DNA of 37,633 bases from Nemertoderma westbladi (lineage: Eukaryota > Xenacoelomorpha > Nemertodermatida > Nemertodermatidae), in contig JAUCBJ010003248.1 of NCBI GenBank assembly GCA_032718475.1, positions 1 through 37,633 on the forward strand, in the 5' to 3' direction. The notes beneath the pieces were generated by a model. The model was not told the origin of the DNA. It was given only the letters and a program-made list of their open reading frames with translations, and did no database searches. The first letter of the stretch is position 1, and each line of letters begins with the position of its first letter. The translations under genes were made by a program, and so were the position numbers. Shown in pieces: positions 20,420-30,300 of the stretch.

Positions 20420-21165
20420 GATTAATTTGCTTCATGTATTAGGCCTATCCGTATATTCCATTCTCGAACAGACAATAATTATAGTACAGTACCAGAGTAC
20501 CTTACCTATATATACATACCGGTATCTCGACAGATGACAGACTCTTATTTTCTGATGAAATTGAAATCTTTAATAACTTGTGTACCTGTACGCTGTACTC
20601 TGTGTGTAAGTGTAATGTAATATAGGCCTATAGTATAGAGGTATGAGGTAGTTATTGCAGTAATGATTTAATTTTAAGTTATGTCTGTATGTGACAGGAA
20701 GAAAAATTACAATATGTTATAATGCAGTAATGTACTATAATTAGAAATGTCATGTGATACTATAAATAGAAATGGATGATATAAGTTAAATTTAAATTAA
20801 AAAGTTAAATTATAATTTGATGAATATACTGGTGCGATTCCGGGTTAGCTTGCCCTATAGATAGATATGCCTTCATAATAAATATTACAGACATGTAAGA
20901 TAAACAAATAGACAGTTCGAATAAGAGACTATGTACGGTACATGTAATGTAAGCTTATAGTATATACAGATATAGGCCTACTAAACCTCTGAACCTATAT
21001 AACCTATATAGGCCTACTGCAGTACTGTACCGGTACCGGAATGTACCGTATCGAAAGCGGATCGAAAATCTTATTTTTTTGTTTTTCATGTGGGATTAAC
21101 GTGTTTGGGGGCCTCCACATAATACAGTATTACTGTAGGCCTAATATAAATTACACACGTCATAA

Positions 21166-21263
21166 ACCAATTGAGGGAAAGGAGCAGGTTACAGAGGTAG
21201 GCTTTTCTAACCAATACAATAAATGGCCACTTTACCAATTGAGGGAAAGGAGCAGGTTACAGA
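21166..21263. repeat. 30-bp perfect direct repeat, 68 bp apart
   Basis: The block starting ACCAATTGAGGGAAAGGAGC and ending GGTTACAGA occurs at 21166-21195 and 21234-21263 without a mismatch. The rest of 20420-21377 holds no supported gene and is rich in TACTGTA, TAGGCCTA and CCGGTACCGG words. The open frame there reads as translated repeat. Confidence 0.8.
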
Positions 21264-21387
21264 ACACTGCACCAGTACTACTGTACAACTACATACAGTA
21301 CCGGTACAGTACAGGTGGAGGCCCTGAAACACGTTTAGTCCTTTTCATGTTGTATAATAATCTGAACGAAACATACGAACTGTAAAA

Positions 21388-21531
21388 TGTATTATCTTCC
21401 TTAGTTCAATAGTATAATAAAGAAGGCTCCAGCCCATCACCTATATATTAGTCAGTCAAGACCTATGTATGTACAGTGTCTTACTCAGTATCTATAGTTC
21501 TCCAGTTCTGTAATTCAGTCCCAACATTACA
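21388..21531 (-). repeat. 3' LTR, 144 bp (149 if TAAAA is included)
   Basis: In plus-strand reading it starts TGTATTATC and ends ACATTACA, so it reads TGTAATG to ATACA in element sense. It differs from the 5' LTR at two positions (A/C near 21394, G/T near 21476). TAAAA directly before it is also found before the right LTR, so the true edge may be 21383. Confidence 0.88.
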
Positions 21532-21543
21532 TCACTCTTCTCG
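21532..21543 (-). other. Polypurine tract
   Basis: In element sense GAGAAGAGTGA lies directly before the 3' LTR, purine but for one T. This is the place where the plus-strand primer of LTR elements is made. Confidence 0.6.
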
Positions 21544-21591
21544 TTTAAACAAAGGATTATTCTAATAATAAGTCCGTTATATCAGTCTTTA

Positions 21592-24500
21592 TTATTTCTT
21601 CCTCTTCCGTGACCCTACGATAATATTCCTCGAGTCAATATCACACCAGCCTTTTCCTTGGGATTGAGAAGGCTGTTGTATTTGGCCTGGCACTGGGGGT
21701 GTATGACACACATCCTGTCCCAATTCGTCTCGTAAGGGTTGGTTTTCTAATCCATTATTAATATCTTCATGCATACTACCACACTCATCACTGTCAATAT
21801 TATCATCATCAATATTATCATACCCATTATCTCTCTCATTTGTGTCCGGTATGGGTACCACTTTACTCGTATTTCTCATCTTTACCTCGTTTCCTCTTCT
21901 CAGAATCAGCGCCGTTCCCTTTTTCTCTTGAACTTGGAAAGGATTTGGGTCAAATCTAGTTGTGAACTTATTTTGCTTGTGCTGTTGTATTAAAACCATA
22001 TCGCCTGGATGAATCTTTTTCTCTTTATTCTTCCTGTCTGCATATATCTTCACTTTTTCCTTCATCATTGTATCCCTCTGTATTGCTTCTAGAAACATTG
22101 GCAATTGTAACTCATTTCCCGCAATACAAGGCAGTTTTGTTTTTGGAACTCTTCCCAATAATTCTGATGGGGTCTTCCCAGTACTTGTATGGGGTATATT
22201 TCTATACATCATTAGAAATTTCCTTATAGCTTGTTTCCAGTCTTTACCCTCTGTTCTAGCAGCACGGATCGATTTCATTAAAGGGCACCATAGTCGTTCA
22301 ATTTCCCCATTGGTTTGTGGGTGATATGGTGCAGTTTTTTGATGTATTATACCCCATTCTTTGCAAAATCGCTTGAATTGTTTCGAACGAAACTGTGGCC
22401 CATTATCTGATATTAATACGTCTGGAACCCCATGACTGGCTATACAAGTTTCCAAACATTCTATTACCTTTTCTGTGACTGTAGTTTTTGATGTGAATAA
22501 TTCAGGCCATCTCGATGATGCATCAATTATTCCAATTATGTATTCCCCTGAAGGCAATGGTCCACATAAATCGATGTGTAGTCTCTCCCATGGTCTCCCC
22601 ATTTCACTCATTATCAGTGGTTCATGCCCCTGGGTGTCCCATTGTGCCTGGCACGGAATACAGTTTCTGACCAAGACTTCCACTGCAGCATCAATACCTG
22701 GCCACCATACCTTTGTTCTAAGTAATGCTTTGGTCCGTACAATTCCTGGATGGGTCTCATGAGCAATTTTTAATATGCTACGACGCAGTTCCTTTGGTAT
22801 GACAATACTGTTTCCCCTCATCAAGAGACCTCTTTTGAAGCATAGTTCATCTTTCACACGATAGAATGGATGGCTAGCATCCCAGAGTCCTCATTCCATC
22901 ATCTTACCGACTTCAGTTATTTCAGTGTCTTTCAGAGACATTTCAATTATTTCACTGAGGGAGATCGCTCGTGGAACGGCATTTGCTATTATACTATTTA
23001 TATATGTTTCTGCCATGATCTGCTCCTTACTTAAGGTTATTTCGCCATGTGGCTTTCTGGAAAGTATATCTGCTGGATTTTCGGCCCCTTTGATAAACTT
23101 TATGTTGAACGAATATTGTTGTAACAATAATGCCCAGCGCTGAACTCTTGGGGATGGCTTTCCGGTTGGGGAAAATATGTATTTTAATGGTTTGTGGTCA
23201 GACCAAATATTGAAAGTTGTACCATATAGAAACAAATGAAACTTTCCACAGGCCCATGTTACTGCCAATGCTTCCCTTTCCAACTGGCTATATCGCCGCT
23301 CTACATTTGTGAGGCATTTTGATGCATAGGATATTGGCAGAAATTTATCATTGCATTCTTGCATTAGGATAGCTCCGACTCCTACAGGACTAGCATCTAC
23401 TATTAAATGGGTATCTTTATTGATATCTTAATGCCCCATGACATCAATAGATGTGACTCTCTGCTTCAATTTTTCAAATGCACACTTCTCCTGTGCCTCT
23501 CATTTCCATTTTGAATTCTTTCGAGTTAAAGCTTGAATTGGTTCCGAGATGGTGGCGAGATCTTGTATAAACTGGCCCATATAATTTACGAGTCCCATGA
23601 AGCTTCTCACTTCGGTCACATTATTTGGTTCTACAAAAGAAGTGACTGCTTCTATATGTGACTCAAGTGGCTGTACCCCATTTTTAGAGATCCTCAACCC
23701 AAAGAACTATACTTCAGTTACACCGAATATACACTTTTCTGGCTTCAAAGTTAGGTTAAATTTTTGCAACATCTTCAGTACTTCGTCGAGTGTGTTATCA
23801 TGGGTTTTTTTGTCTTTACCCCAATATTAGTATATATATCATCCTGGAGATTACTGCAATTTTGTATTCCGGCCAATATTTTTGATAATATTCTTTGGCC
23901 ATCCTCAGATGCTGATGCAATCCCCATTACCAGGACCTTATAGCGATAGATCCCATCCGACATTGAGAATGTGGTAATCTCACGAGAATCTGGGTGTAAA
24001 GGAATTTGATGGAAATAAGATCTTAGATCTAGTTTGGAGAATATGCAAGAACCATTCACTCTTTCTATCAATTCTTCACGTGTTGGAATTGGAAATCGAC
24101 TTCTTGTTATTGCCCTATTCACCTGGCATAAGTCGACACACAGTCGTATATCGCCATCTGGTTTTGGGTCAACAACTATCGGAGAAACCCACGGGGTTGG
24201 CCCATATACTGGTTCAATCATGTCCTGTCTAAGCATCTCTTTGATTTTTTCTTGCACTAGTTTCTTTGTGTGGAAAGGCACACGTCTAACTGGCTGGGCC
24301 ACAGGTTCAACATCATGGTTAATATTGAGTTTTAATTCTGTACCTCTTAGTCTTCCTATCCCATCAAAAACGTCAGGATATTGCTCTATTGGAGACATTA
24401 TTCCATTTATATTCATTATGTTATCTTCTTGCAATTTTATCAATCCCAATTGTTTAGAAGAATGTTTGCTAAGAATGTTTCCTGTAGTTTCATGTTCTGT

Positions 24501-24908
24501 GACTAAGATTCGTGCTGGAGTTCGGTTTTTGCCATATGAGATTACAGCGAAAAACTCTCCCTGCAGAGGAATAGGTTTAATTTGTCCATAAGCCTTTGGT
24601 TTTGCAGTGGTTTTTGTCATTGTAATTTTTCGATTTGCATTCAGTATTTCTTTGTATGTCTTACCATCTACCATATTTACATCCGATCCTGAATCAGCAA
24701 GCATACCCACTGAATATCCATCAATTTCAATAAGAGTTTCTCTGATGTTCTTAGAAATCTTAAAAATATATGTGTCATCATCACTGTCTGAGTCTACTTC
24801 TAGCTGTTGTATTTTGGTTTCTACAGTATGTAGCTGCCCATCGTCATCGTCACAAACTATATCCTCCAATATTGCTTTGTTCTTTGCTGAGGACCAGTTG
24901 ATCGACAC
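21592..24908 (-). pseudogene. pol remnant: protease, reverse transcriptase, RNase H, integrase
   Basis: 24908-23775 holds the protease (LADSGSDVNMV, active Asp) and reverse transcriptase, with IRLCVDLCQVNRAI, SKLDLRSYFHQIPLH and a catalytic pair in NLQDDIY. The frame then shifts near 23820. The next segment has a TAG near 23707 before RISKNGVQPLESH, and a TGA near 23500. RNase H follows after a TAA near 23428, with VDASPVGVG, LEREALAVTW and WSDHKPL. A TGA at 22893-22891 separates it from integrase (22857-21592), which has HETHPG and CIPC of the zinc finger and all three acidic residues (HIDLCGP, ISDNGPQF, NGEIERL). It ends in a charged tail. At least four stops and one frameshift make it non-functional. 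Confidence 0.85.
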
Positions 24909-25678
24909 ATGTTAGCAAAATGGCAGAATGGTTAACACGTTGGCAATAATTACATTTTTTTCCAAGAGCTGGGCATGATTTATCACCATGTAGATGACCT
25001 GAACTTCCACACCCATAGCATTGAATATTTCTCTTGTTTTGCCAAGTTGGCTGATATTTTTCTGGCCGTGTCTTATATTTTGAAATCTTGTTGACTTCTG
25101 TTGTATTGCCGGAGCCCTCAATTGCTGCAGCATGAGCATTTTTGCTGATTCAACAGCATATGCAGTCCTTAGAATAGATTCCAACGTGATTTTTTGTTCC
25201 TTTAAGAAAGTTTTTCTTAATTTCTTGTTGCTACACTTGTCTATAATTTGATCTATAATTGCCTTTTCGAGACTATATTCTTCGAATTTGCAGTGCAATG
25301 CTGCTGTTTTAAGCCGAGTAACAAAACTCAGCATTGATTCCTCATCTTCTTGAATAAAACATCGAAATTTATGTTTTATTTTTATTTATTATGTTTAAAT
25401 TTATGTTTAAATTTAAACACTCATTTCGTTTAGCTTCAAAATGTGAATCTAATTCCGATTTAGCCTGTTGATAACTTTCTACCTTTGGTAGAGTTTTTAA
25501 TACATCTCTTATGCGCTTCCCTCCTATATATTTCAGCAATGCGAGTTTATCGGCTTCCTCTGTGCGCTGCGCTGCTATAAAGAACAGTTCAATATTTTCA
25601 CTCCATTCTTCCCAAATTGCAGCCGGATCTCCACCCGAATCTAAATCCACCCGCTGGTGGTTGAATATTTGTAGCCAT
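24905..25678 (-). pseudogene. gag remnant with several frameshifts
   Basis: The likely start is the ATG at 25678 (MATNIQPPAG). One extra base soon after moves the reading into the frame of DPAAIWEEWSENIELFF and KLALLKYIGGKRIRDVL, typical of Mag-type Gag. At about 25430-25370 an AT-rich insertion built from AAACATAAATTT repeats disrupts the frame. Gag resumes near 25370 in another phase with FIQEDEES, ending in a stop by 24912. Two zinc knuckles (CYGCGSSGH, then CNYCQRVNH) lie in yet another phase at 25030-24930. An 8-bp imperfect duplication (CCATTCTG, CCATTTTG) breaks the second knuckle just before pol. Confidence 0.75.
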
Positions 25679-25697
25679 GTTCTTTGGTTTAGACTAC

Positions 25698-26157
25698 ACG
25701 GTTTAAACTCGCCTCGTCAGGTTGTTGGGCCTCGGCGGATAGCTAACGACGGTTTAAACTCGCGTTGTTAGGTCGTTGGACCTCGGCGGATAGTTAACGA
25801 CTGTTTTAAACTCGCGTTGTTAGGTCGTTGGACCGTGGCAGATAGTTAACGACGGTTTAAACTCGCGTTGTTAGGTCGTTGGACCTCGGCGGATAGTTAA
25901 GGACGGTTTAAACTCGCATTGATAGGTCGTTGGACCTCGGCGGATAGTTAACGACTGTTTTAAACTCGCGTTGTTAGGTCGTTGGACCGTAGCGGATAGT
26001 TAACGACGGTTTAAACTCGCGTTGTTAGGTCGTTGGACCTTGGCGGATCGTTGAGAACAGTTTTAAACTCGCCTCGTCAGGTTGTTGGACCTCGGCGGAT
26101 AGTTAACGACGGTTTAAACTCGCATTAATAGGTCGTTGGACCTCGGCGGATGGTTAA
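25698..26157 (-). repeat. 51-bp tandem repeats in the retrotransposon leader, nine copies
   Basis: Each unit holds GGTTTAAACTCGC, then GTTGTTAGGTCGTTGGACC, then TCGGCGGATAGTTAACGAC, with a period of 51-52 bp. GTTTAAAC and GTTAAC are short palindromes at fixed places in the unit. The array lies between the primer site and the gag start, in transcribed leader. GTTTAAAC occurs again at 21543-21550, next to the polypurine tract. Confidence 0.9.
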
Positions 26158-26251
26158 CGATGGTTTTCGTTGGCCTTAATTAAACTTCAGTTCAGAATAT
26201 ATTTCCCTGAATAGATCTGTCTGTAGTAATCAAACAGTTGTGAGTATGTTT

Positions 26252-26264
26252 ATCCTCGTCGCCA
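26252..26264 (-). other. Primer-binding site, complementary to tRNA-Ser(GCU)
   Basis: The plus strand reads ATCCTCGTCGCCA, which equals the 3' end of eukaryotic tRNA-Ser(GCU) with its added CCA over 13 nt. In element sense it is TGGCGACGAGGAT, six nt after a TG...CA-bounded LTR. The tRNA sequence is recalled from knowledge of conserved animal tRNAs. Confidence 0.8.
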
Positions 26265-26270
26265 TTAAAA

Positions 26271-26414
26271 TGTATTCTCTTCCTTAGTTCAATAGTATAA
26301 TAAAGAAGGCTCCAGCCCATCACCTATATATTAGTCAGTCAAGACCTATGTATGTACATTGTCTTACTCAGTATCTATAGTTCTCCAGTTCTGTAATTCA
26401 GTCCCAACATTACA
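26271..26414 (-). repeat. 5' LTR, 144 bp
   Basis: In plus-strand reading it starts TGTATTCTC and ends ACATTACA, with two differences from the 3' LTR. It is followed by AACTGTAAAAT, also present at the other flank. Confidence 0.88.
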
Positions 26415-26662
26415 AACTGTAAAATAGATAAAAAATTAGATTTATTATAATTTGTGATGAAGTGACTGAAAATCTGTAGCGAAATTTTTTTGCGTTTGAG
26501 TCACCTCGACACTTCGTTATAGAAATTCTGTGTTGAAGACTTTGCTAAACTGTACCCAACGAAAATTCGAATTCGGTACTACGGTAGTAATTACACTTAG
26601 GCATCGGAAATCGTAATTTATTATCAGCTTATTTATTCAGCATTCATTATATTCCTCTGTAG

Positions 26663-27258
26663 GCCAAACTACTACAATGACAAACCGCCCCAACTAAGGC
26701 TCCATCCTCGCAGCCTTCTTGGGGCAACCAAGCGTAGGGCGTCTCATCGGAGGTTAGTGTACCGCCAGCGGCCGGACCACCCGTACCGTCGGACACTGAC
26801 CACTAACCCGGACCCAGCTGCATATCGGACGGAGAACCCGAACGCAGCTGCATATCGGACGGAGAACTCGGACCCAGCTGCACATCGGACGGAGAACCCG
26901 AACGCAGCTGCATATCGGTCGGAGAACACGAATCCAGCTGCATATAGGTCGGATAATCCGGACCCAGCTACATATGAGACGGCGAACCCTGACACAGCTG
27001 CATTTCGGACGGAGAACCCGGACCCAGCTGCATACCAGTTCGACAACCCGGATTCAGCCCCATACGAGGTGGACGACCCAGTACCTGATACCGACGCACG
27101 TCTACCAATTAAACTCGAGAATCACGACCCCTGTCGGTTTTCTCCGGGTTCATTTCGAACCGGAACATCCGAGATTCACTCCGAATCAACGTCCTTAACA
27201 ACCAGTTCGTCAGTTAGCCAATTACCTGGCAGCAGTGCCCCCGCTTGTATATATAGCG
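26663..27258 (+). CDS. Internal exon coding nine decapeptide repeats, strong splice donor
   Basis: The acceptor-like ATTCCTCTGTAG ends at 26662 and a near-perfect donor, GCG|GTAAGT, follows 27258. Between them one frame is open for 198 codons without an in-frame ATG, so it is read as a spliced internal exon; a start at GTG 26757 is unlikely in an animal gene. After a basic stretch (LLGATKRRASHRRLVYRQRP) come nine 10-residue repeats of the type NPDPAAYRTE at 26805-27074, encoded by 30-bp units. A Ser/Thr-rich tail (TSLTTSSSVSQLPGSS) follows. The protein part is polar and probably disordered. The family is not recognised. The downstream intron would consist of the 41-bp satellite. Confidence 0.5.
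26805..27074 (+). repeat. 30-bp coding tandem repeat, nine units
   Basis: Units such as AACCCGGACCCAGCTGCATA, then TCGGACGGAG, keep exactly 30 bp each. Substitutions are spread through the units, and none breaks the frame. Confidence 0.85.
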
Positions 27259-27264
27259 GTAAGT
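27259..27264 (+). promoter_or_regulatory. Splice donor GTAAGT
   Basis: GCG|GTAAGTAT matches the eukaryotic donor consensus at six intron positions. Confidence 0.55.
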
Positions 27265-27341
27265 ATATAGACAGCAACTAGTGCAACTAAAACTTTAACA
27301 TTATTCTCACTCGAACAAAAACAATAGACTTAACCCAAATG

Positions 27342-30300
27342 CAGTTATCTGCTAACATATTTAAATAGAGTGGAACTAGTTCCAGTTATCTGGTAACATA
27401 TTTAAATAGAGTTGAACTAGTTCCAGTTATCTGCTAACATATTTAAATAGAGTGGAACTAGTTCCAGTTATCTGGTAACATATTTAAATAGAGTTGAACT
27501 AGTTCCAGTTATCTGCTAACATATTTAAATAGAGTGGAACTAGTTCCAGTTATCTGGTAACATATTTAAATAGAGTTGAACTAGTTCCAGTTATCTGGTA
27601 ACATATTTATATAGAGTGGAACTAGTTCCAGTTATCTGGTAACATATTTAAATAGAGTGGAACTAGTTCCAGTTATCTGGTAACATATTTAAATAGAGTT
27701 GAACTAGTTCCAGTTATCTGCTAACATATTTAAATAGAGTGGAACTAGTTCCAGTTATCTGGTAACATATTTAAATAGAGTTGAACTAGTTCCAGTTATC
27801 TGGTAACATATTTAAATAGAGTTGAACTAGTTCCAGTTATCTGCTAACATATTTAAATAGAGTGGAACTAGTTCCAGTTATCTGGTAACATATTTAAATA
27901 GAGTTGAACTAGTTCCAGTTATCTGGTAACATATTTATATAGAGTGGAACTAGTTCCAGTTATCTGGTAACATATTTAAATAGAGTGGAACTAGTTCCAG
28001 TTATCTGGTAACATATTTAAATAGAGTGGAACTAGTTCCAGTTATCTGGTAACATATTTAAATAGAGTGGAACTAGTTCCAGTTATCTGGTAACATATTT
28101 AAATAGAGTGGAACTAGTTCCAGTTATCTGGTAACATATTTAAATAGAGTGGAACTAGTTCCAGTTATCTGGTAACATATTTAAATAGAGTTGAACTAGT
28201 TCCAGTTATCTGGTAACATATTTAAATAGAGTTGAACTAGTTCCAGTTATCTGGTAACATATTTATATAGAGTGGAACTAGTTCCAGTTATCTGGTAACA
28301 TATTTAAATAGAGTGGAACTAGTTCCAGTTATCTGGTAACATATTTAAATAGAGTGGAACTAGTTCCAGTTATCTGGTAACATATTTAAATAGAGTGGAA
28401 CTAGTTCCAGTTATCTGGTAACATATTTAAATAGAGTGGAACTAGTTCCAGTTATCTGGTAACATATTTAAATAGAGTGGAACTAGTTCCAGTTATCTTG
28501 TAACATATTTATATAGAGTGGAACTAGTTCCAGTTATCTTGTAACATATTTATATAGAGTGGAACTAGTTCCAGTTATCTGGTAACATATTTAAATAGAG
28601 TTGAACTAGTTCCAGTTATCTGGTAACATATTTAAATAGAGTGGAACTAGTTCCAGTTATCTGGTAACATATTTAAATAGAGTGGAACTGGTTCCAGTTA
28701 TCTTGTAACATATTTAAATAGAGTGGAACTAGTTCCAGTTATCTGGTAACATATTTAAATAGAGTGGAACTAGTTCCAGTTATCTGGTAACATATTTAAA
28801 TAGAGTGGAACTAGTTCCAGTTATCTGGTAACATATTTAAATAGAGTGGAACTAGTTCCAGTTATCTGGTAACATATTTAAATAGAGTGGAACTGGTTCC
28901 AGTTATCTTGTAACATATTTAAATAGAGTTGAACTAGTTCCAGTTATCTGGTAACATATTTAAATAGAGTGGAACTAGTTCCAGTTATCTGGTAACATAT
29001 TTAAATAGAGTGGAACTAGTTCCAGTTATCTGGTAACATATTTAAATAGAGTGGAACTAGTTCCAGTTATCTGGTAACATATTTAAATTGAGTGGAACTG
29101 GTTCCAGTTATCTTGTAACATATTTATATAGAGTGGAACTAGTTCCAGTTATCTGGTAACATATTTAAATAGAGTGGAACTAGTTCCAGTTATCTGGTAA
29201 CATATTTAAATAGAGTGGAACTAGTTACAGTTATCTGGTAACATATTTAAATAGAGTGGAACTAGTTCCAGTTATCTGGTAACATATTTAAATAGAGTGG
29301 AACTAGTTCCAGTTATCTGGTAACATATTTAAATAGAGTGGAACTAGTTCCAGTTATCTGGTAACATATTTAAATAGAGTTGAACTGGTTCCAGTTATCT
29401 TGTAACATATTTATATAGAGTGGAACTAGTTCCAGTTATCTGGTAACATATTTATATAGAGTGGAACTAGTTCCAGTTATCTGGTAACATATTTAAATAG
29501 AGTTGAACTGGTTCCAGTTATCTTGTAACATATTTATATAGAGTGGAACTAGTTCCAGTTATCTGGTAACATATTTATATAGAGTGGAACTAGTTCCAGT
29601 TATCTGGTAACATATTTAAATAGAGTTGAACTGGTTCCAGTTATCTTGTAACATATTTATATAGAGTGGAACTAGTTCCAGTTATCTGGTAACATATTTA
29701 TATAGAGTGGAACTAGTTCCAGTTATCTGGTAACATATTTAAATAGAGTGGAACTAGTTCCAGTTATCTGGTAACATATTTAAATAGAGTGGAACTAGTT
29801 CCAGTTATCTGGTAACATATTTAAATAGAGTTGAACTGGTTCCAGTTATCTTGTAACATATTTAAATAGAGTGGAACTGGTTCCAGTTATCTTGTAACAT
29901 ATTTATATAGAGTGGAACTAGTTCCAGTTATCTGGTAACATATTTTAATAGAGTGGAACTGGTTCCAGTTATCTTGTAACATATTTAAATAGAGTGGAAC
30001 TAGTTCCAGTTATCTTGTAACATATTTAAATAGAGTGGAACTAGTTCCAGTTATCTGGTAACATATTTAAATAGAGTTGAACTAGTTCCAGTTATCTGGT
30101 AACATATTTAAATAGAGTTGAACTAGTTCCAGTTATCTGGTAACATATTTAAATAGAGTGGAACTAGTTCCAGTTATCTGGTAACATATTTAAATAGAGT
30201 GGAACTAGTTCCAGTTATCTGGTAACATATTTAAATAGAGTTGAACTAGTTCCAGTTATCTGGTAACATATTTAAATAGAGTGGAACTAGTTCCAGTTAT

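Larger units (their letters stand above)
21378..26419 (-). mobile_element. Ty3/gypsy LTR retrotransposon, Mag-like, complete but coding-defective
   Basis: About 5.0 kb between two short LTRs, with AACTG flanks on both sides. In element order: 5' LTR (26414-26271), tRNA-Ser primer site (26264-26252), leader with 51-bp tandem repeats, gag, protease, reverse transcriptase, RNase H, integrase, polypurine tract, 3' LTR (21531-21388). Short LTRs, a tRNA-Ser primer and the integrase sequence fit the Mag lineage; this was judged by eye. The LTRs differ at only two positions, so insertion seems recent, yet the coding region carries several stops and frameshifts. Confidence 0.9.

Noticed and set aside
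21041-21385. 114-codon plus-strand frame
   Set aside because: It reads through intergenic repeat words and the 30-bp duplication; no domain or codon bias is seen.
24034-24591. 185-codon plus-strand frame
   Set aside because: It is antisense to the reverse transcriptase region and has no independent support.
25060-25100. A AAAAAA heptamer and similar words as a programmed gag-pol frameshift site
   Set aside because: A -1 slip at the A-run in the zinc-knuckle region meets TAA two codons later, so it cannot lead into pol; ordinary indels explain the frames better.
26744-27046. 100-codon minus-strand frame of short Ala/Gly/Ser repeats
   Set aside because: It is the antisense image of the 30-bp coding repeat; the plus strand has the splice signals.
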